This document shows, piece by piece, positions 15,891 to 24,779 of a DNA stretch of 40,229 bases (position 1 is its first letter; each line of letters begins with the position of its first letter). A program made the position numbers and the translations under genes. The stretch comes from Janthinobacterium sp. GW456P. Its GTDB lineage: Bacteria > Pseudomonadota > Gammaproteobacteria > Burkholderiales > Burkholderiaceae_D. The notes beneath the pieces were generated by a model. It ran no database searches. It was not told the origin of the DNA and saw only the letters and a list, made by a program, of their open reading frames with translations. Where the stretch lies: assembly GCF_002127655.1 (NCBI RefSeq), contig NZ_NEHB01000001.1, forward strand, positions 171,742 to 211,970, in the 5' to 3' direction.

Positions 15891-16019
15891 GACCAAACCT
15901 GCTGCGCGGCGCGCTTTGCGGCCGGCGATGCTCACCGTACTAGAGTACGGTTGCGCTTCTCGGCCACAAATCACTGCCGCTCGCGACGGTTTTGTCAGGC
16001 GTCGTGACGCTGGTGGATT
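15891..16019 (+). repeat. Structured 3'-end element, copy C
   Basis: Second tandem unit. The central hairpin ACCGTACT-AG-AGTACGGT (15934-15951) differs from copy B only at its apex. The core is nearly identical to copy A outside the hairpin and outer arms. Outer arms again pair (CCGACCAAACC with GGTTTTGTCAGG, imperfect). It is followed at once by the terminator at 16029. Confidence 0.88.
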
Positions 16020-16028
16020 GAATGAATA

Positions 16029-16049
16029 AAGGCCGACTTCGTCGGCCTT
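16029..16049. terminator. Bidirectional intrinsic terminator
   Basis: AAGGCCGA (16029-16036) and TCGGCCTT (16042-16049) around CTTCG, followed on the plus strand by ATTTTTTA. It ends the SlyD-like transcript after the two repeat elements and, reading the other way, sits 6 bp past the stop of the gene at 16055. Confidence 0.85.
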
Positions 16050-16054
16050 ATTTT

Positions 16055-17098
16055 TTATCTGCGCACGGTCGACGCCCTGGTGCGCGCCTGCGCCGATGGG
16101 CGGGTGGCGCGTTGGCGCACCTCAAAGAATGGCGTCTTGCCGGGCCGTACGGCGATGGCGGACCAGTCGTTGTCGATGCTGACGTGGCCCAGGTTGCCTT
16201 TCCAGCTGATTTTTGGCGCGCCAGCGCTGGCCGCGGCCTTCTTGCTTTTACCTTCCTTGCCGTCCGCGTCGGTTTCGCGCTGCGTATCGACCAACAACAC
16301 CTTGCCGCTGAACTTTTTCGCCAGGCTACGGATCTGCTTGCGCGGTCCGGCAAAGCCATCCTGTTTGATGTTGTAGCTGAAGCTGGGCAGCAGCGAATTG
16401 TCGTCTTCTTCGAGCACGCCCACGTCGCCATCGGAAAACAGCACGATGCCGTCGAGTTTCTTGCGCTGCGCCATGGCGAACAAGCGCTGCAGCCAGGAGC
16501 GGTTGGCCACCAGGCGGTCTTCGAATTCGCTGTTGCGTCCCGCTTCTGGCAGGAAATGGTTGTTATTCGCGGGCAGGTTAATGGTGGCAAACAGCACGCC
16601 GCCGTATTCCCAGTGGGCGTTTTCCGCATAGCTGCGAAATTTCGCCGTCGATGACAGCCGCGACAGGGTCAGCTTGCGCTGGCCCAGGCTCTGGTCGTCG
16701 GCGAAATACACGTCGCGCAAGCGGTTCAGGCGTTCGATGGCGTTGATGCGGCCGCGCGAATTGCGGCAGTTGGCCCAGTCGCTGGCCGACAGCGAGACGA
16801 TCAGCGGCGGGCCGCTGGCGTCGAGCAAGTCCTTGCGCTGGCTGTACAGCTTGTCGCTGCACGATTCGCTGGCGGCCTTGATGCCGGTGGCCACGACGAA
16901 GGACGCGTTGAAGGCGCTGGTGTCCGCGATGGCTTTTTTCAGGGGACCGTCGTCGGGTCCCGCGTTGAAGGAATGGCCCAGCACGGCGAACTCGAAGCCG
17001 GCCTGGTCGCCCGGGGCGGCCAGCGCCGCTTGCCAGGGCAGGCAGGCGACCAGCACGCTGGCGGCCAGCAGGCGGATCGTGCCGCGCCGGATCGTCAT
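16055..17098 (-). CDS. Exported protein, metallophosphoesterase-like but lacking metal ligands
   Basis: A 347-residue protein with a Sec signal ([18 protein letters not shown]) and a basic tail ([16 protein letters not shown]). Its layout follows the calcineurin-like phosphoesterase fold: [11 protein letters not shown] where DxH would be, [10 protein letters not shown] where GD would be, [15 protein letters not shown] where GNHD would be, and [10 protein letters not shown] for the GHxH region. All the usual ligands are replaced, so it is probably a non-catalytic member. The fold assignment is my inference from pattern alone. Its ATG overlaps the mutS stop by 4 nt (ATGA), so it is translated with mutS. 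Function unknown. Confidence 0.75.
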   Translation of the reverse strand: MTIRRGTIRLLAASVLVACLPWQAALAAPGDQAGFEFAVLGHSFNAGPDDGPLKKAIADTSAFNASFVVATGIKAASESCSDKLYSQRKDLLDASGPPLIVSLSASDWANCRNSRGRINAIERLNRLRDVYFADDQSLGQRKLTLSRLSSTAKFRSYAENAHWEYGGVLFATINLPANNNHFLPEAGRNSEFEDRLVANRSWLQRLFAMAQRKKLDGIVLFSDGDVGVLEEDDNSLLPSFSYNIKQDGFAGPRKQIRSLAKKFSGKVLLVDTQRETDADGKEGKSKKAAASAGAPKISWKGNLGHVSIDNDWSAIAVRPGKTPFFEVRQRATRPSAQARTRASTVRR

Positions 17099-19788
17099 GC
17101 GGCGGCCAGCCGTTTCAACTGATACAGCTGCTCCAGCGCATCGCGCGGCGTGAGCGCATCGGGATCGAGGTCGGCGATGGCGTCGAGCAAGGCTTGCTGC
17201 GCCGCGTTCAGCGCGGCCAGCGGCGCCGCCGCTGCCTCTTCTTCCTCCTGCGCATACGGATCGGCGGAGGGCAGCGAGAACAGGTCGCGCTGCGGCGTGG
17301 CGTCGAGCGCCTGCGCTTCCAGGCGCGCCAGGTGCTTGCGCGCCGCCTTGATCACGGGCTGCGGCACGCCGGCCAGTTGCGCCACCTGCAAGCCGTAGCT
17401 TTGCGAGGCGGGACCGGCCTGCACGGCGTGCAGGAAGACGATGCTGTCCTTGTGCTCGACGGCGGACAGGTGCACGTTGGCGGCGCTCGGGTGGCTTTCC
17501 GGCAGTTGCGTCAGCTCAAAGTAATGCGTGGCGAACAGGGTGAAACTGCGGCTGCTGTCGATCAAATGGCGCGCGATGGCCCAGGCCAGGGCCAGGCCGT
17601 CGAAGGTCGAGGTGCCGCGGCCCACTTCATCCATCAGCACCAGCGAATGCTCGGTGGCGCCGTTCAGGATGGCCGCCGATTCCGTCATTTCGACCATGAA
17701 GGTCGAACGTCCGCCCGCCAGGTCGTCGGTGGCGCCGATACGTGTAAAAATGCGGTCGATGGGGCCGATGGTGGCGGACGCGGCCGGCACGTAGCTGCCC
17801 ACATAGGCCAGCAGGGTGATGAGTGCCACCTGGCGCATGAAGGTCGATTTACCGCCCATGTTCGGACCGGTAATCAGCAGCAGCCGGCGCTCGTTGACGA
17901 GGCGGCAGTCGTTGGCGATGAAGCGCTCGATCTGCTTTTCCACCACCGGGTGGCGGCCTTCGACGATGTTGATGCACGGTTCGTCGACCAGTTGCGGCGC
18001 CGTCCAGTTGTGCTGCTGCGCATGTTCTGTCAGCGCATTCAGGGTGTCGAGCTGGGCCAGGCCCTGCGAAATCGTCTGCAAGGTGCCGATGTGCGGCGCC
18101 AGGTCGGCCAGCAGCAGGTCGTACAGCATTTTTTCGCGCACCAGGGCCTTGTCCTGCGCCGACAGGGCCTTGTCTTCGAACACCTTCAATTCCGGCGTGA
18201 TGTAGCGCTCGGCGTTTTTCAGGGTCTGGCGGCGGCGGTAGTCGTCCGGCACCTTGTCCGTCTGGCCGTGCGTGACTTCAATATAGAAGCCGTGCACCTT
18301 GTTGTATTCGACGCGCAGGTTGGCGATGCCCGTGCGTGCGCGTTCGCGCGTTTCCAGGTCGAGCAGGAACTGGCCCGCGTTTTCCGACAGCGCGCGCAAT
18401 TCATCGAGTTCCGCGTCGAAGCCGGTGGCGAACACGCCGCCGTCGCGCACCATGGCGGCCGGTTCCTGCGCCACGGCGCGCACCAGCAAGTCCAGGCAGG
18501 CAACAGGCGTGGCCAGCGCAGTATGGATGGCGGTCAACAAACCGCTTTCGCCGCCCTGGCCAGGACCATAGCAACGCACGACGTCGCCGCGCAGGGCCGG
18601 CAGTTGCAGCAGGCCATCGCGCAGGGCGGCCAGGTCGCGCGGACGCGCCGACAGCAGCGCGATGCGCGTGGTGATGCGTTCGATATCGGGCACTTGCGCC
18701 AGCGTCGCGGCGAGCGGGCCGGCCGCTTCGCTTTGCGCCAGCGCGGCAATCGCTTCATGGCGCGAACGCGCCACGTTCTGGTCGCGCCGCGCATGGTGCA
18801 GCCAGTGGCGCAGCATGCGCGAACCCATGGCCGTGCGGCAATGATCCAGCAGGGAGAACAAGGTCGGCGATTCCTGGCCGCGGATGGTTTCCGTCAATTC
18901 CAGGTTGCGCCGCGTAGCCGCGTCCAGGCCGATGAATTCGCTTTCCGTTTCCGTGATCAAAGAGCGCACGTGCTGCAAGCCGCGTCCCTGCGTCGATTGC
19001 GCATAGCGCAGCAGCGCGCCGGCCGCGCCGAACGCGGCGCCGAGGCCGTCGGCGCCAAAGCCCGTCAAGGTCGCCACGCCCAGCTGGTCGAGCAGGGCCT
19101 TGTGGCCGCCGACCACGTCGAAATGCCAGTCCGGCACGCGGTTCACATGCGTGCCCGCGTAGTCATCGAACAGGTTGCCATTGTCGCCGCTGAGAATTTC
19201 GGCCGGCACGATGCGTTCCAGCTCCTGTTGCAGGCGCACGGCCACGGTGGACGCATCGCCGGAAAACTCCATCAGCTTCAAGGCACCGCTGGCCAGCGAC
19301 AGCCAGGCCAGGCCCGTCGTCACTGTCTTGCGCTGCGTGATGCTGCACATGGCCAGCAGCGGGCGCTCCGCCTTTTCCGGCAGCAAGTCCGCATCCGTCA
19401 GGGTGCCGGGCGTGACGACGCGCATGACCTTGCGCTCGACCGGACCCTTGCTGGTGGCCGGGTCGCCGATCTGTTCGCAGATGGCCACCGACTCGCCCAG
19501 CTTGACCAGCTTGGCCAGGTAGCCGTCGAGCGAATGAAACGGCACGCCGCACATTTTAATCGGGTTGCCACTGGCCACGCCGCGCGCCGTCAGGGTAATG
19601 CCCAGCAGGCGCGCCGCTTTTTCCGCGTCCTCGAAAAACAGCTCGTAGAAATCGCCCATGCGGTAGAAGACCAGCATCGTCGGGTGATTTTCCTTGATGG
19701 CCATATATTGCTGCATCATGGGCGTAAGTTTTTCAGCGGAATTTTTCTTTGCCGCGGCGGCGTTGATTTCTTTTGGGACGGTGGTCAT
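17095..19788 (-). CDS. mutS: DNA mismatch repair protein MutS
   Basis: An 897-residue ATPase that recognises mismatches and recruits MutL. The mismatch-binding F-x-E lies in DFYELF (F47, E49). The connector, lever and clamp domains follow, then the ABC-type ATPase with Walker [10 protein letters not shown] near residue 642, the signature region, Walker [12 protein letters not shown], and [11 protein letters not shown]-terminal dimerisation segment ([36 protein letters not shown]) is present. Slightly longer than E. coli (853), with an Ala/Lys-rich N-terminal lead. First gene of a two-gene operon with the exported protein at 16055. Confidence 0.97.
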   Translation of the reverse strand: MTTVPKEINAAAAKKNSAEKLTPMMQQYMAIKENHPTMLVFYRMGDFYELFFEDAEKAARLLGITLTARGVASGNPIKMCGVPFHSLDGYLAKLVKLGESVAICEQIGDPATSKGPVERKVMRVVTPGTLTDADLLPEKAERPLLAMCSITQRKTVTTGLAWLSLASGALKLMEFSGDASTVAVRLQQELERIVPAEILSGDNGNLFDDYAGTHVNRVPDWHFDVVGGHKALLDQLGVATLTGFGADGLGAAFGAAGALLRYAQSTQGRGLQHVRSLITETESEFIGLDAATRRNLELTETIRGQESPTLFSLLDHCRTAMGSRMLRHWLHHARRDQNVARSRHEAIAALAQSEAAGPLAATLAQVPDIERITTRIALLSARPRDLAALRDGLLQLPALRGDVVRCYGPGQGGESGLLTAIHTALATPVACLDLLVRAVAQEPAAMVRDGGVFATGFDAELDELRALSENAGQFLLDLETRERARTGIANLRVEYNKVHGFYIEVTHGQTDKVPDDYRRRQTLKNAERYITPELKVFEDKALSAQDKALVREKMLYDLLLADLAPHIGTLQTISQGLAQLDTLNALTEHAQQHNWTAPQLVDEPCINIVEGRHPVVEKQIERFIANDCRLVNERRLLLITGPNMGGKSTFMRQVALITLLAYVGSYVPAASATIGPIDRIFTRIGATDDLAGGRSTFMVEMTESAAILNGATEHSLVLMDEVGRGTSTFDGLALAWAIARHLIDSSRSFTLFATHYFELTQLPESHPSAANVHLSAVEHKDSIVFLHAVQAGPASQSYGLQVAQLAGVPQPVIKAARKHLARLEAQALDATPQRDLFSLPSADPYAQEEEEAAAAPLAALNAAQQALLDAIADLDPDALTPRDALEQLYQLKRLAAA

Positions 19789-20232
19789 GTGTTCTTTGTC
19801 GTTGGTCCGGCGGCAGGAAACGCATGCCTGCCGGGCTGTGTGTGGTGCTGTGTGCGTGCCAGGCTGCGCCAGAGGGCGGAGCTTGGGTTCAAGGCCGTCA
19901 TTTTACCGCTTTCGGCGGGCGGGGCGGCGTATTGCGTGCGCCGGTGAGCAAGCAGCATGTTGCGGCACTGCCGTTGAGCCGTCAGGCAAGCGGAATTGCC
20001 TTGGTGGCCCCGGGTGGCAGGCAATAGGGCAGCGTGGCAGGGAGGGCACGGTCAAAGATCAAGGTCGTTTATGCATTGCTGCCATGAACCGCGGTTTGCG
20101 CGCTTGCGACTGCGGATGCGCAGTTCCCCCTGTCTGATTCAGCAGGCATGCTTCGAGGAGACTTCGAGGAGAAAGTACAGACATCCTGGCCTGGACAAGG
20201 TGTTGCCGGGCCGGGATGGAATACTGGCAGCC
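19789..20232. other. Gene-free stretch upstream of mutS
   Basis: No credible gene. It holds a hairpin, CGGCAGG/CCTGCCG (about 19810-19832), close to the mutS start, and a tandem 11-bp duplication of CTTCGAGGAGA (about 20152-20173). A hairpin GGCAGCCT-TAC-AGGCTGCC (20227-20245) overlaps the stop codon of the next gene and may end that transcript, though no T-run follows. I see no obvious mutS promoter or ribosome site. Confidence 0.4.
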
Positions 20233-20790
20233 TTACAGGCTGCCGTTGCCTCCGACTGAGCTTTCCGGGTCGAAGGAGAACACGCGCAGCTCTGGCTGGA
20301 CGTCTTCGCCTCGCATGATTCGTACGGTCATGACAAACGACAACTCCCAGCGGCCGCTTGCGTAACCCACGTCCAGGTTGTGTTTCCATTCCTGGCGAAT
20401 ATGGTGCAGGTTCGGCCGTTCTGGTTCACCCAGTAGTTGCTGGATTTCGAAGTCCAGCGGTAGCTGATAGGTGGCGCCAACGGCTTGCAAAAATGGCGAT
20501 GGTGGAGAATAAATAGTCGGTACTTTAGGACCGATCTGCGTCAATTGAGGTACCGTAATGATGCAGCAGTCGACGATCTGGAACGAGGTGAAGCCACTGT
20601 CTTTGGAGCCGCAGCAAGTAACGTCGAGATAGACATGCTGGCCCTTCTGGAAGTGCACACCGCCCATGTAGGGGCCATGGCGAGGATCGGCCGTACCGTC
20701 GCACGAGGTGAAACTGTAGTCGAGCTGGTTGGTAATCTGATCTGCATCAAAATGCACGGATAACTTCATCCAAGGGCTTACAGGCGTCAT
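20233..20790 (-). CDS. Unknown protein coupled to a Ser/Thr kinase (185 aa)
   Basis: I do not recognise this family. The 185-residue product has no signal peptide or membrane segment. It is predicted mostly beta, with short Cys-rich motifs (VTCCGSKDSG, IVDCC), a Pro-rich middle (TIYSPPSPFLQ) and a C-terminal half ending in WELSFVMTVRIMRGEDVQPELRVFSFDPESS-type strands. Its ATG overlaps the kinase stop codon by 4 nt (ATGA), so the two are made together; a kinase substrate or partner is a reasonable guess. Base composition is visibly lower in GC than the surroundings, like the 3' half of the kinase gene. Confidence 0.8.
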   Translation of the reverse strand: MTPVSPWMKLSVHFDADQITNQLDYSFTSCDGTADPRHGPYMGGVHFQKGQHVYLDVTCCGSKDSGFTSFQIVDCCIITVPQLTQIGPKVPTIYSPPSPFLQAVGATYQLPLDFEIQQLLGEPERPNLHHIRQEWKHNLDVGYASGRWELSFVMTVRIMRGEDVQPELRVFSFDPESSVGGNGSL

Positions 20791-23006
20791 TTTTTACTGT
20801 CACTTTCCAGGTTAATAAGAAGTTGTTGATAGCGAGCATCACGCCGCAGGTTCAAAAGATCGGGGGCGGATTCGATCAGGTTGCGTGGGTAGCCAAGTTT
20901 GCTGGCCGTGAGCAAGGCATCAAGCGCCTCGCTACGGTTGCCGATCAGTTCATGCGTAAGGGCGGCGCGAAATTGCACATCCGCTACTTGTGGCGCCAAG
21001 CTGAGCGCATGCCGTACTCCTGTAAGCGCCTGTTGCTTTTCCTCTGCATAGGCCTGATAGAGCGCCATTCGTGAATTCAGTGTGATGTCGTTTGGCATTC
21101 GTTTAAGCATCGGCTGTATCAGGGCGATGGCACGCCGATACGATTGTTTTGATGCCTGCACTTGGGCGGGGACCCAGCGTTGGGCGTCGGCCAGATTAGC
21201 CCACAATAAATAGATGCCAGGCCCGCCTTTTCGTTCCGATACGGCACTCTCAAACGCTTGGACTGCGCCCAGATAATCACCTTTTGCAAATAGGGATGTA
21301 CCCAGATTTGAATAGAGTTCCCAGTAGGGGCTGATTTGCAGTCCTTGTTGCAGCACTTGCAAGGCCTCGTCATCGCGATTCTGGCGTAGCAGGGCTGCAT
21401 TCAGGTAGGCGTAGGTAGCGGGGGAGCGTGGGTTCATGCGTATGCTTTGACGGAAAGCTTGTTCCGCACCAACATAATCGCCTTTCTTGTAGTGCATGTA
21501 ACCGAGCAATGTAATGAGCAAGTACTCCTGCGGATGGGCAAGGATGGCCTGGTCTAATACTTGCTTGGCCTGCTCAAACTTGTAACTGACGATATGTAGG
21601 CGTGCCTTGCCGTACAGTGCCAAGAAATTATTTGGTTCCAGATTCAATGAAATACTTGCTTCGCGCAGCGCATCCTCATTCTTGCCATGGTATTCGTGAA
21701 CCCAGGCTTGGGCCACGTGGGCCAGTGCCAGTTGGTCATCTGCAGCCAGTGCCTGTTTCGCATTAACTTCCGCCCGCTGTAGCCACGTCTCATCGCGGCC
21801 ATCGCCCAGGTAGCGTAAAGCCGAAGCAATGGATAGTCCTGCGGCAGCACTCGCATTGCTCGGATTATGCTGTAGCACGGCAGTAAACTGCTCAATGGGT
21901 ACTTTTTGGCTGCTGTCGAGGTCAAATGCTCGTAATGCAGCCATGCCAGCCTTCATCGCAGCCATTTCCGAAAACTGCGCTGTGGAGTAATGACCACGCA
22001 AAGCTGCAAGCAGAGTAGGGCCTTGCCACGCTGCCAGAGCCAGTATAGCAACGGCGCCAGCGGCCACCGCAGCGCGCTTGACAGGCACCTGCAGGCGGAT
22101 CGCAATCGAGGCTGGCGGCTTGGCGGGAACCGTCTCGGAGGCTAGTGCTGGAGCCTGCACCGCCAGTGTCCTCTGCGCCCCGATCGCCTCGCGCACATCG
22201 CGCATGGTGCGCGGCCGCTGGGCCGGGTCGTGCGCCGTCATCGCGCGCACGAGGGCGTTGATGGCGGGCGGCACGGTTTCCGGCAGGTCGGGCCACGGCT
22301 CCGTCGCCTGCATGTGGGCGGCGGCCAGGGCCAAGCCGTTCAGGTGGGCAAAGTGGCGCTGGCCGGCCAGCATTTCGTACAGCATGGCGCCCAAGGCGTA
22401 CACGTCGCCGCGCGTGTCGGGCAGGCGGCCCATCAGGCGCTCGGGCGCCATGTAGGCGATCGTGCCCTGCAAATCGCACAGTGTGGTCGTTTGCGTCGCT
22501 TGCGGGTCGATGTGGCGCGCCAGGCCGAAGTCGAGGATGCGCACCTTGCCATTTGCTTCCAGCATCAGGTTCGACGGTTTCAAATCGCCGTGCACGAGGT
22601 CCATCGCGTGCGCCTCGTCCATCGCGTCGGCGATCTGGTAAGCGATGTCGAGCGCAGACTGCAGGTCAGCCTTGCCGCTGTGCATGAATTGACCCAGGGT
22701 CTGGCCTTCGACCAATTCCATGACGATAGACTGGCTCGTGCCCTGGCCCTCGATGGCGAAGATGCGCACGAAGGCCGCATGCCTGAGCGAGGCGGCCAGG
22801 CGCGCTTCATTGATGAGTTTTTCGGGATGCAGCACATCGGCTTGCGGCTTCAGGCGCTTGAGCGCCACGCTGCGGCACAGCTTGGCATCCCAGGCTTCGA
22901 ACACATGGCCGAAACCGCCTTCGCCCAGCAAGCGGCGCACTTCATAGTGCCCGCTGATCGTGTCGTCTTGCGACGGGGGCTGACGCAGGGAGTCGAGCAG
23001 TTCCAT
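20787..23006 (-). CDS. Membrane Ser/Thr protein kinase with C-terminal TPR repeats
   Basis: A 739-residue Hanks-type kinase. Residues 20-280 hold the kinase: Gly loop GEGGFGHV (28-35), VALK (K50), catalytic HGDLKPSN (D141), LDFG (159-161) and MAPERL, all intact, so it should be active. A single membrane helix follows (about 311-328, RAAVAAGAVAILALAAW), which places the rest in the periplasm. That part is a run of TPR helices (about 370-720, for example HPQEYLLITLLGYMHYKKGDYVGAEQAF). It ends by overlapping the unknown partner gene. The kinase half is clearly GC-rich; downstream of about 22080 GC falls. Ligand and substrates are unknown. Confidence 0.9.
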   Translation of the reverse strand: MELLDSLRQPPSQDDTISGHYEVRRLLGEGGFGHVFEAWDAKLCRSVALKRLKPQADVLHPEKLINEARLAASLRHAAFVRIFAIEGQGTSQSIVMELVEGQTLGQFMHSGKADLQSALDIAYQIADAMDEAHAMDLVHGDLKPSNLMLEANGKVRILDFGLARHIDPQATQTTTLCDLQGTIAYMAPERLMGRLPDTRGDVYALGAMLYEMLAGQRHFAHLNGLALAAAHMQATEPWPDLPETVPPAINALVRAMTAHDPAQRPRTMRDVREAIGAQRTLAVQAPALASETVPAKPPASIAIRLQVPVKRAAVAAGAVAILALAAWQGPTLLAALRGHYSTAQFSEMAAMKAGMAALRAFDLDSSQKVPIEQFTAVLQHNPSNASAAAGLSIASALRYLGDGRDETWLQRAEVNAKQALAADDQLALAHVAQAWVHEYHGKNEDALREASISLNLEPNNFLALYGKARLHIVSYKFEQAKQVLDQAILAHPQEYLLITLLGYMHYKKGDYVGAEQAFRQSIRMNPRSPATYAYLNAALLRQNRDDEALQVLQQGLQISPYWELYSNLGTSLFAKGDYLGAVQAFESAVSERKGGPGIYLLWANLADAQRWVPAQVQASKQSYRRAIALIQPMLKRMPNDITLNSRMALYQAYAEEKQQALTGVRHALSLAPQVADVQFRAALTHELIGNRSEALDALLTASKLGYPRNLIESAPDLLNLRRDARYQQLLINLESDSKK

Positions 23007-23105
23007 ATACCTTGGCTTCAGAGTGCATCAAGGTGCGCATCAGGCATCGGAGAGGGAATTGCGATGGCTGTGTGCGCAAAATGATTGATTTTGAGTAACT
23101 TCCTG

Positions 23106-23134
23106 ATTTAAAACGATTGTTTCGAATAAGTCAA
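23106..23134 (-). promoter_or_regulatory. Candidate sigma-70 promoter of the kinase operon
   Basis: On the minus strand TTGACT (23129-23134) and TTAAAT (23106-23111) are separated by 17 bp. Matches to consensus are 5/6 and 4/6. The predicted start is about 95 bp ahead of the kinase ATG. The remaining gap (23007-23373) shows no other gene. Confidence 0.55.
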
Positions 23135-23373
23135 TTGGTATTGACAAGGAGTGAACAAAAGTGCAGCTGGATGGCGATTGATTTTTCGGCGGCGGGCATG
23201 CTGTCAATATGCCGGAACGCGATGATGACTGGCTCATGGCGCCCGATATGGTGTGCGTGTGTGCGCGGCGCCGCACAGCACAGTGCCATTGTTGGCGTGC
23301 CCCTCGCGCTGGACGGGCACCGGAGCCGCTGCGGCGCCAGCCTGATGTCGACCGTGGGCAACAGCCGGCGCGG

Positions 23374-24696
23374 TTAGCCCAGGCAAGCGTCGATGGCCGT
23401 GCCCAGCTTGTCGACGATTTCATCGACGTGGCTGGCGTCGATGATGTAGGGCGGCGCCAGCAGGATGTGGTCGCCGTGCAGGCCGTCGATGGTGCCGCCC
23501 ATGGGATAGCACATCAGTCCGTTGTGCATGGCTTGCGCCTTGATGCGCGCGTGCAGGCGGCGGGCCGGGTCGAACGGCTGCTTGCCGGCGCGTTCCTGCA
23601 CCAGTTCCAGGCCCAGGAACAGGCCGCGGCCGCGGATGTCGCCCACGTGCGGGTGCTCGCCGAAACGCGCCTGCAGCCGCTGCTTGAGCAAGCCGCCCAT
23701 GGCGCGCACGTTGGCCAATAAACCGCGCTCTTCGATCTGCCGCTGCACGGCCAGGGCGGCGGCGCACGCCGTGGCGTGGCCGATATACGTGTGGCCGTGC
23801 TGGAAGAAGCCCGTGCCGGCGCGGATGGTCTCGCGGATGTCTTTCGACACCATCACGGCGCCGATGGGCTGGTAGCCGGCGCCCAGGCCCTTGGCAATGC
23901 AGATCAGGTCGGCCGTGATGGCTTCCTGCTCGCAGGCGAACAGGCTGCCCGTGCGCCCCATGCCGCACATGACTTCATCGAGGATCAGCAGGATGCCGTG
24001 GCGCTGGCAGATGGCGCGCATGTGCGCAAAATAGCCGGCGACGGCGGGCAGGGCGCCGGCCGTGGCGCCGACGACAGGTTCGGCGATGAAGGCCATGACG
24101 TTCTCCGCGCCCAGTGCGGCGATATTGTCTTCCAGCTCCTGGCCCAGGCGCGCCACGTAGCCGGCATCCGTTTCATGCGCCTGCTGCTCGCGCCAGGCAT
24201 AGCAGGGCGATACGTGGGTCACTCCGATCAGCAATGGCTCGAACTGCTGGCGGCGCCAGGCGTTGCCGCCCGTGGCCAGCGCGCCCAAGGTGTTGCCGTG
24301 ATAGCTCTGGCGGCGGGCGATGACGTGGCGGCGCTGGGGCTGGCCCCGCTCGACGAAATACTGGCGCGTCAGTTTCAGCGCGCTTTCCACCGCTTCCGAG
24401 CCGCCGGAGACGAAATACACGCTGTCGATGCCGTCTGGCGCCCGCGCGACGAGGAAATCGGCCAACTGCTCCATCGGTTCGCTGGTGAAAAACGAGCTGT
24501 GCGCGTACGCCATCGTGGCAATCTGCCGCTGCACGGCGGCGGCCACGGCCGCATCCGAATGGCCGAGGCAGGAGACGGCCGCGCCGCCGCAGGCGTCCAG
24601 GTAGCGCTTGCCGTCCGCGTCGATCAGGTAAGGCCCATCGCCGCCCACGGCGACAGGGTAGGTGGCGGTCAGGCTGCGGTGGAAGACATGACTCAT
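23374..24696 (-). CDS. Class III (omega) aminotransferase
   Basis: A 440-residue PLP enzyme of the class III aminotransferase family, which moves amino groups from omega-amino acids, amines or similar donors. Visible: GGDGPYLIDADGKRYLDACGGAAVSCLGH, the PLP phosphate site SGGSEAVESALK, QSYHGNT, LDEVMCGMGRTG with the Asp that pairs with the pyridine nitrogen, and the Schiff-base Lys in CIAKGLGAGYQPIGA (near residue 268). The substrate is not identifiable. It lies downstream of an RpiR-type regulator and has a strong promoter of its own at 24733-24761, so the regulator may control it. Confidence 0.9.
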   Translation of the reverse strand: MSHVFHRSLTATYPVAVGGDGPYLIDADGKRYLDACGGAAVSCLGHSDAAVAAAVQRQIATMAYAHSSFFTSEPMEQLADFLVARAPDGIDSVYFVSGGSEAVESALKLTRQYFVERGQPQRRHVIARRQSYHGNTLGALATGGNAWRRQQFEPLLIGVTHVSPCYAWREQQAHETDAGYVARLGQELEDNIAALGAENVMAFIAEPVVGATAGALPAVAGYFAHMRAICQRHGILLILDEVMCGMGRTGSLFACEQEAITADLICIAKGLGAGYQPIGAVMVSKDIRETIRAGTGFFQHGHTYIGHATACAAALAVQRQIEERGLLANVRAMGGLLKQRLQARFGEHPHVGDIRGRGLFLGLELVQERAGKQPFDPARRLHARIKAQAMHNGLMCYPMGGTIDGLHGDHILLAPPYIIDASHVDEIVDKLGTAIDACLG

Positions 24697-24732
24697 AGCA
24701 TCGCTTTCTTATCGGCAAAGGGGGAATGGCCG

Positions 24733-24761
24733 ATTATAGGATGCGTGGAGCTGTATTGCAA
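24733..24761 (-). promoter_or_regulatory. Strong sigma-70 promoter of the aminotransferase
   Basis: On the minus strand TTGCAA (24756-24761), 17-bp spacer, then a perfect TATAAT (24733-24738), 36 bp ahead of the start codon. AT-rich direct repeats upstream (TTGATGTATTT and TTGATGTTTTT, about 24765-24805) partly overlap the 3' end of the regulator gene and could be operator half-sites. Confidence 0.75.
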
Positions 24762-24779
24762 CGATTGATGTATTTGTAT

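Noticed and set aside
15755..16019. CRISPR array
   Set aside because: There are only two tandem units of about 130 bp with no short spacers, and related single copies lie elsewhere. This is an interspersed element.
17194..19947. Plus-strand open frame of 917 codons opposite mutS
   Set aside because: Long antisense frames are common in GC-rich DNA. The translation is Arg/Gln/Gly-rich with no domain, while mutS on the other strand is certain. The same holds for the frames at 5957-7912 and 32683-35142.
23131..23361. Short frames upstream of the kinase gene
   Set aside because: They overlap the probable kinase promoter, lack ribosome sites and give no protein-like sequence.
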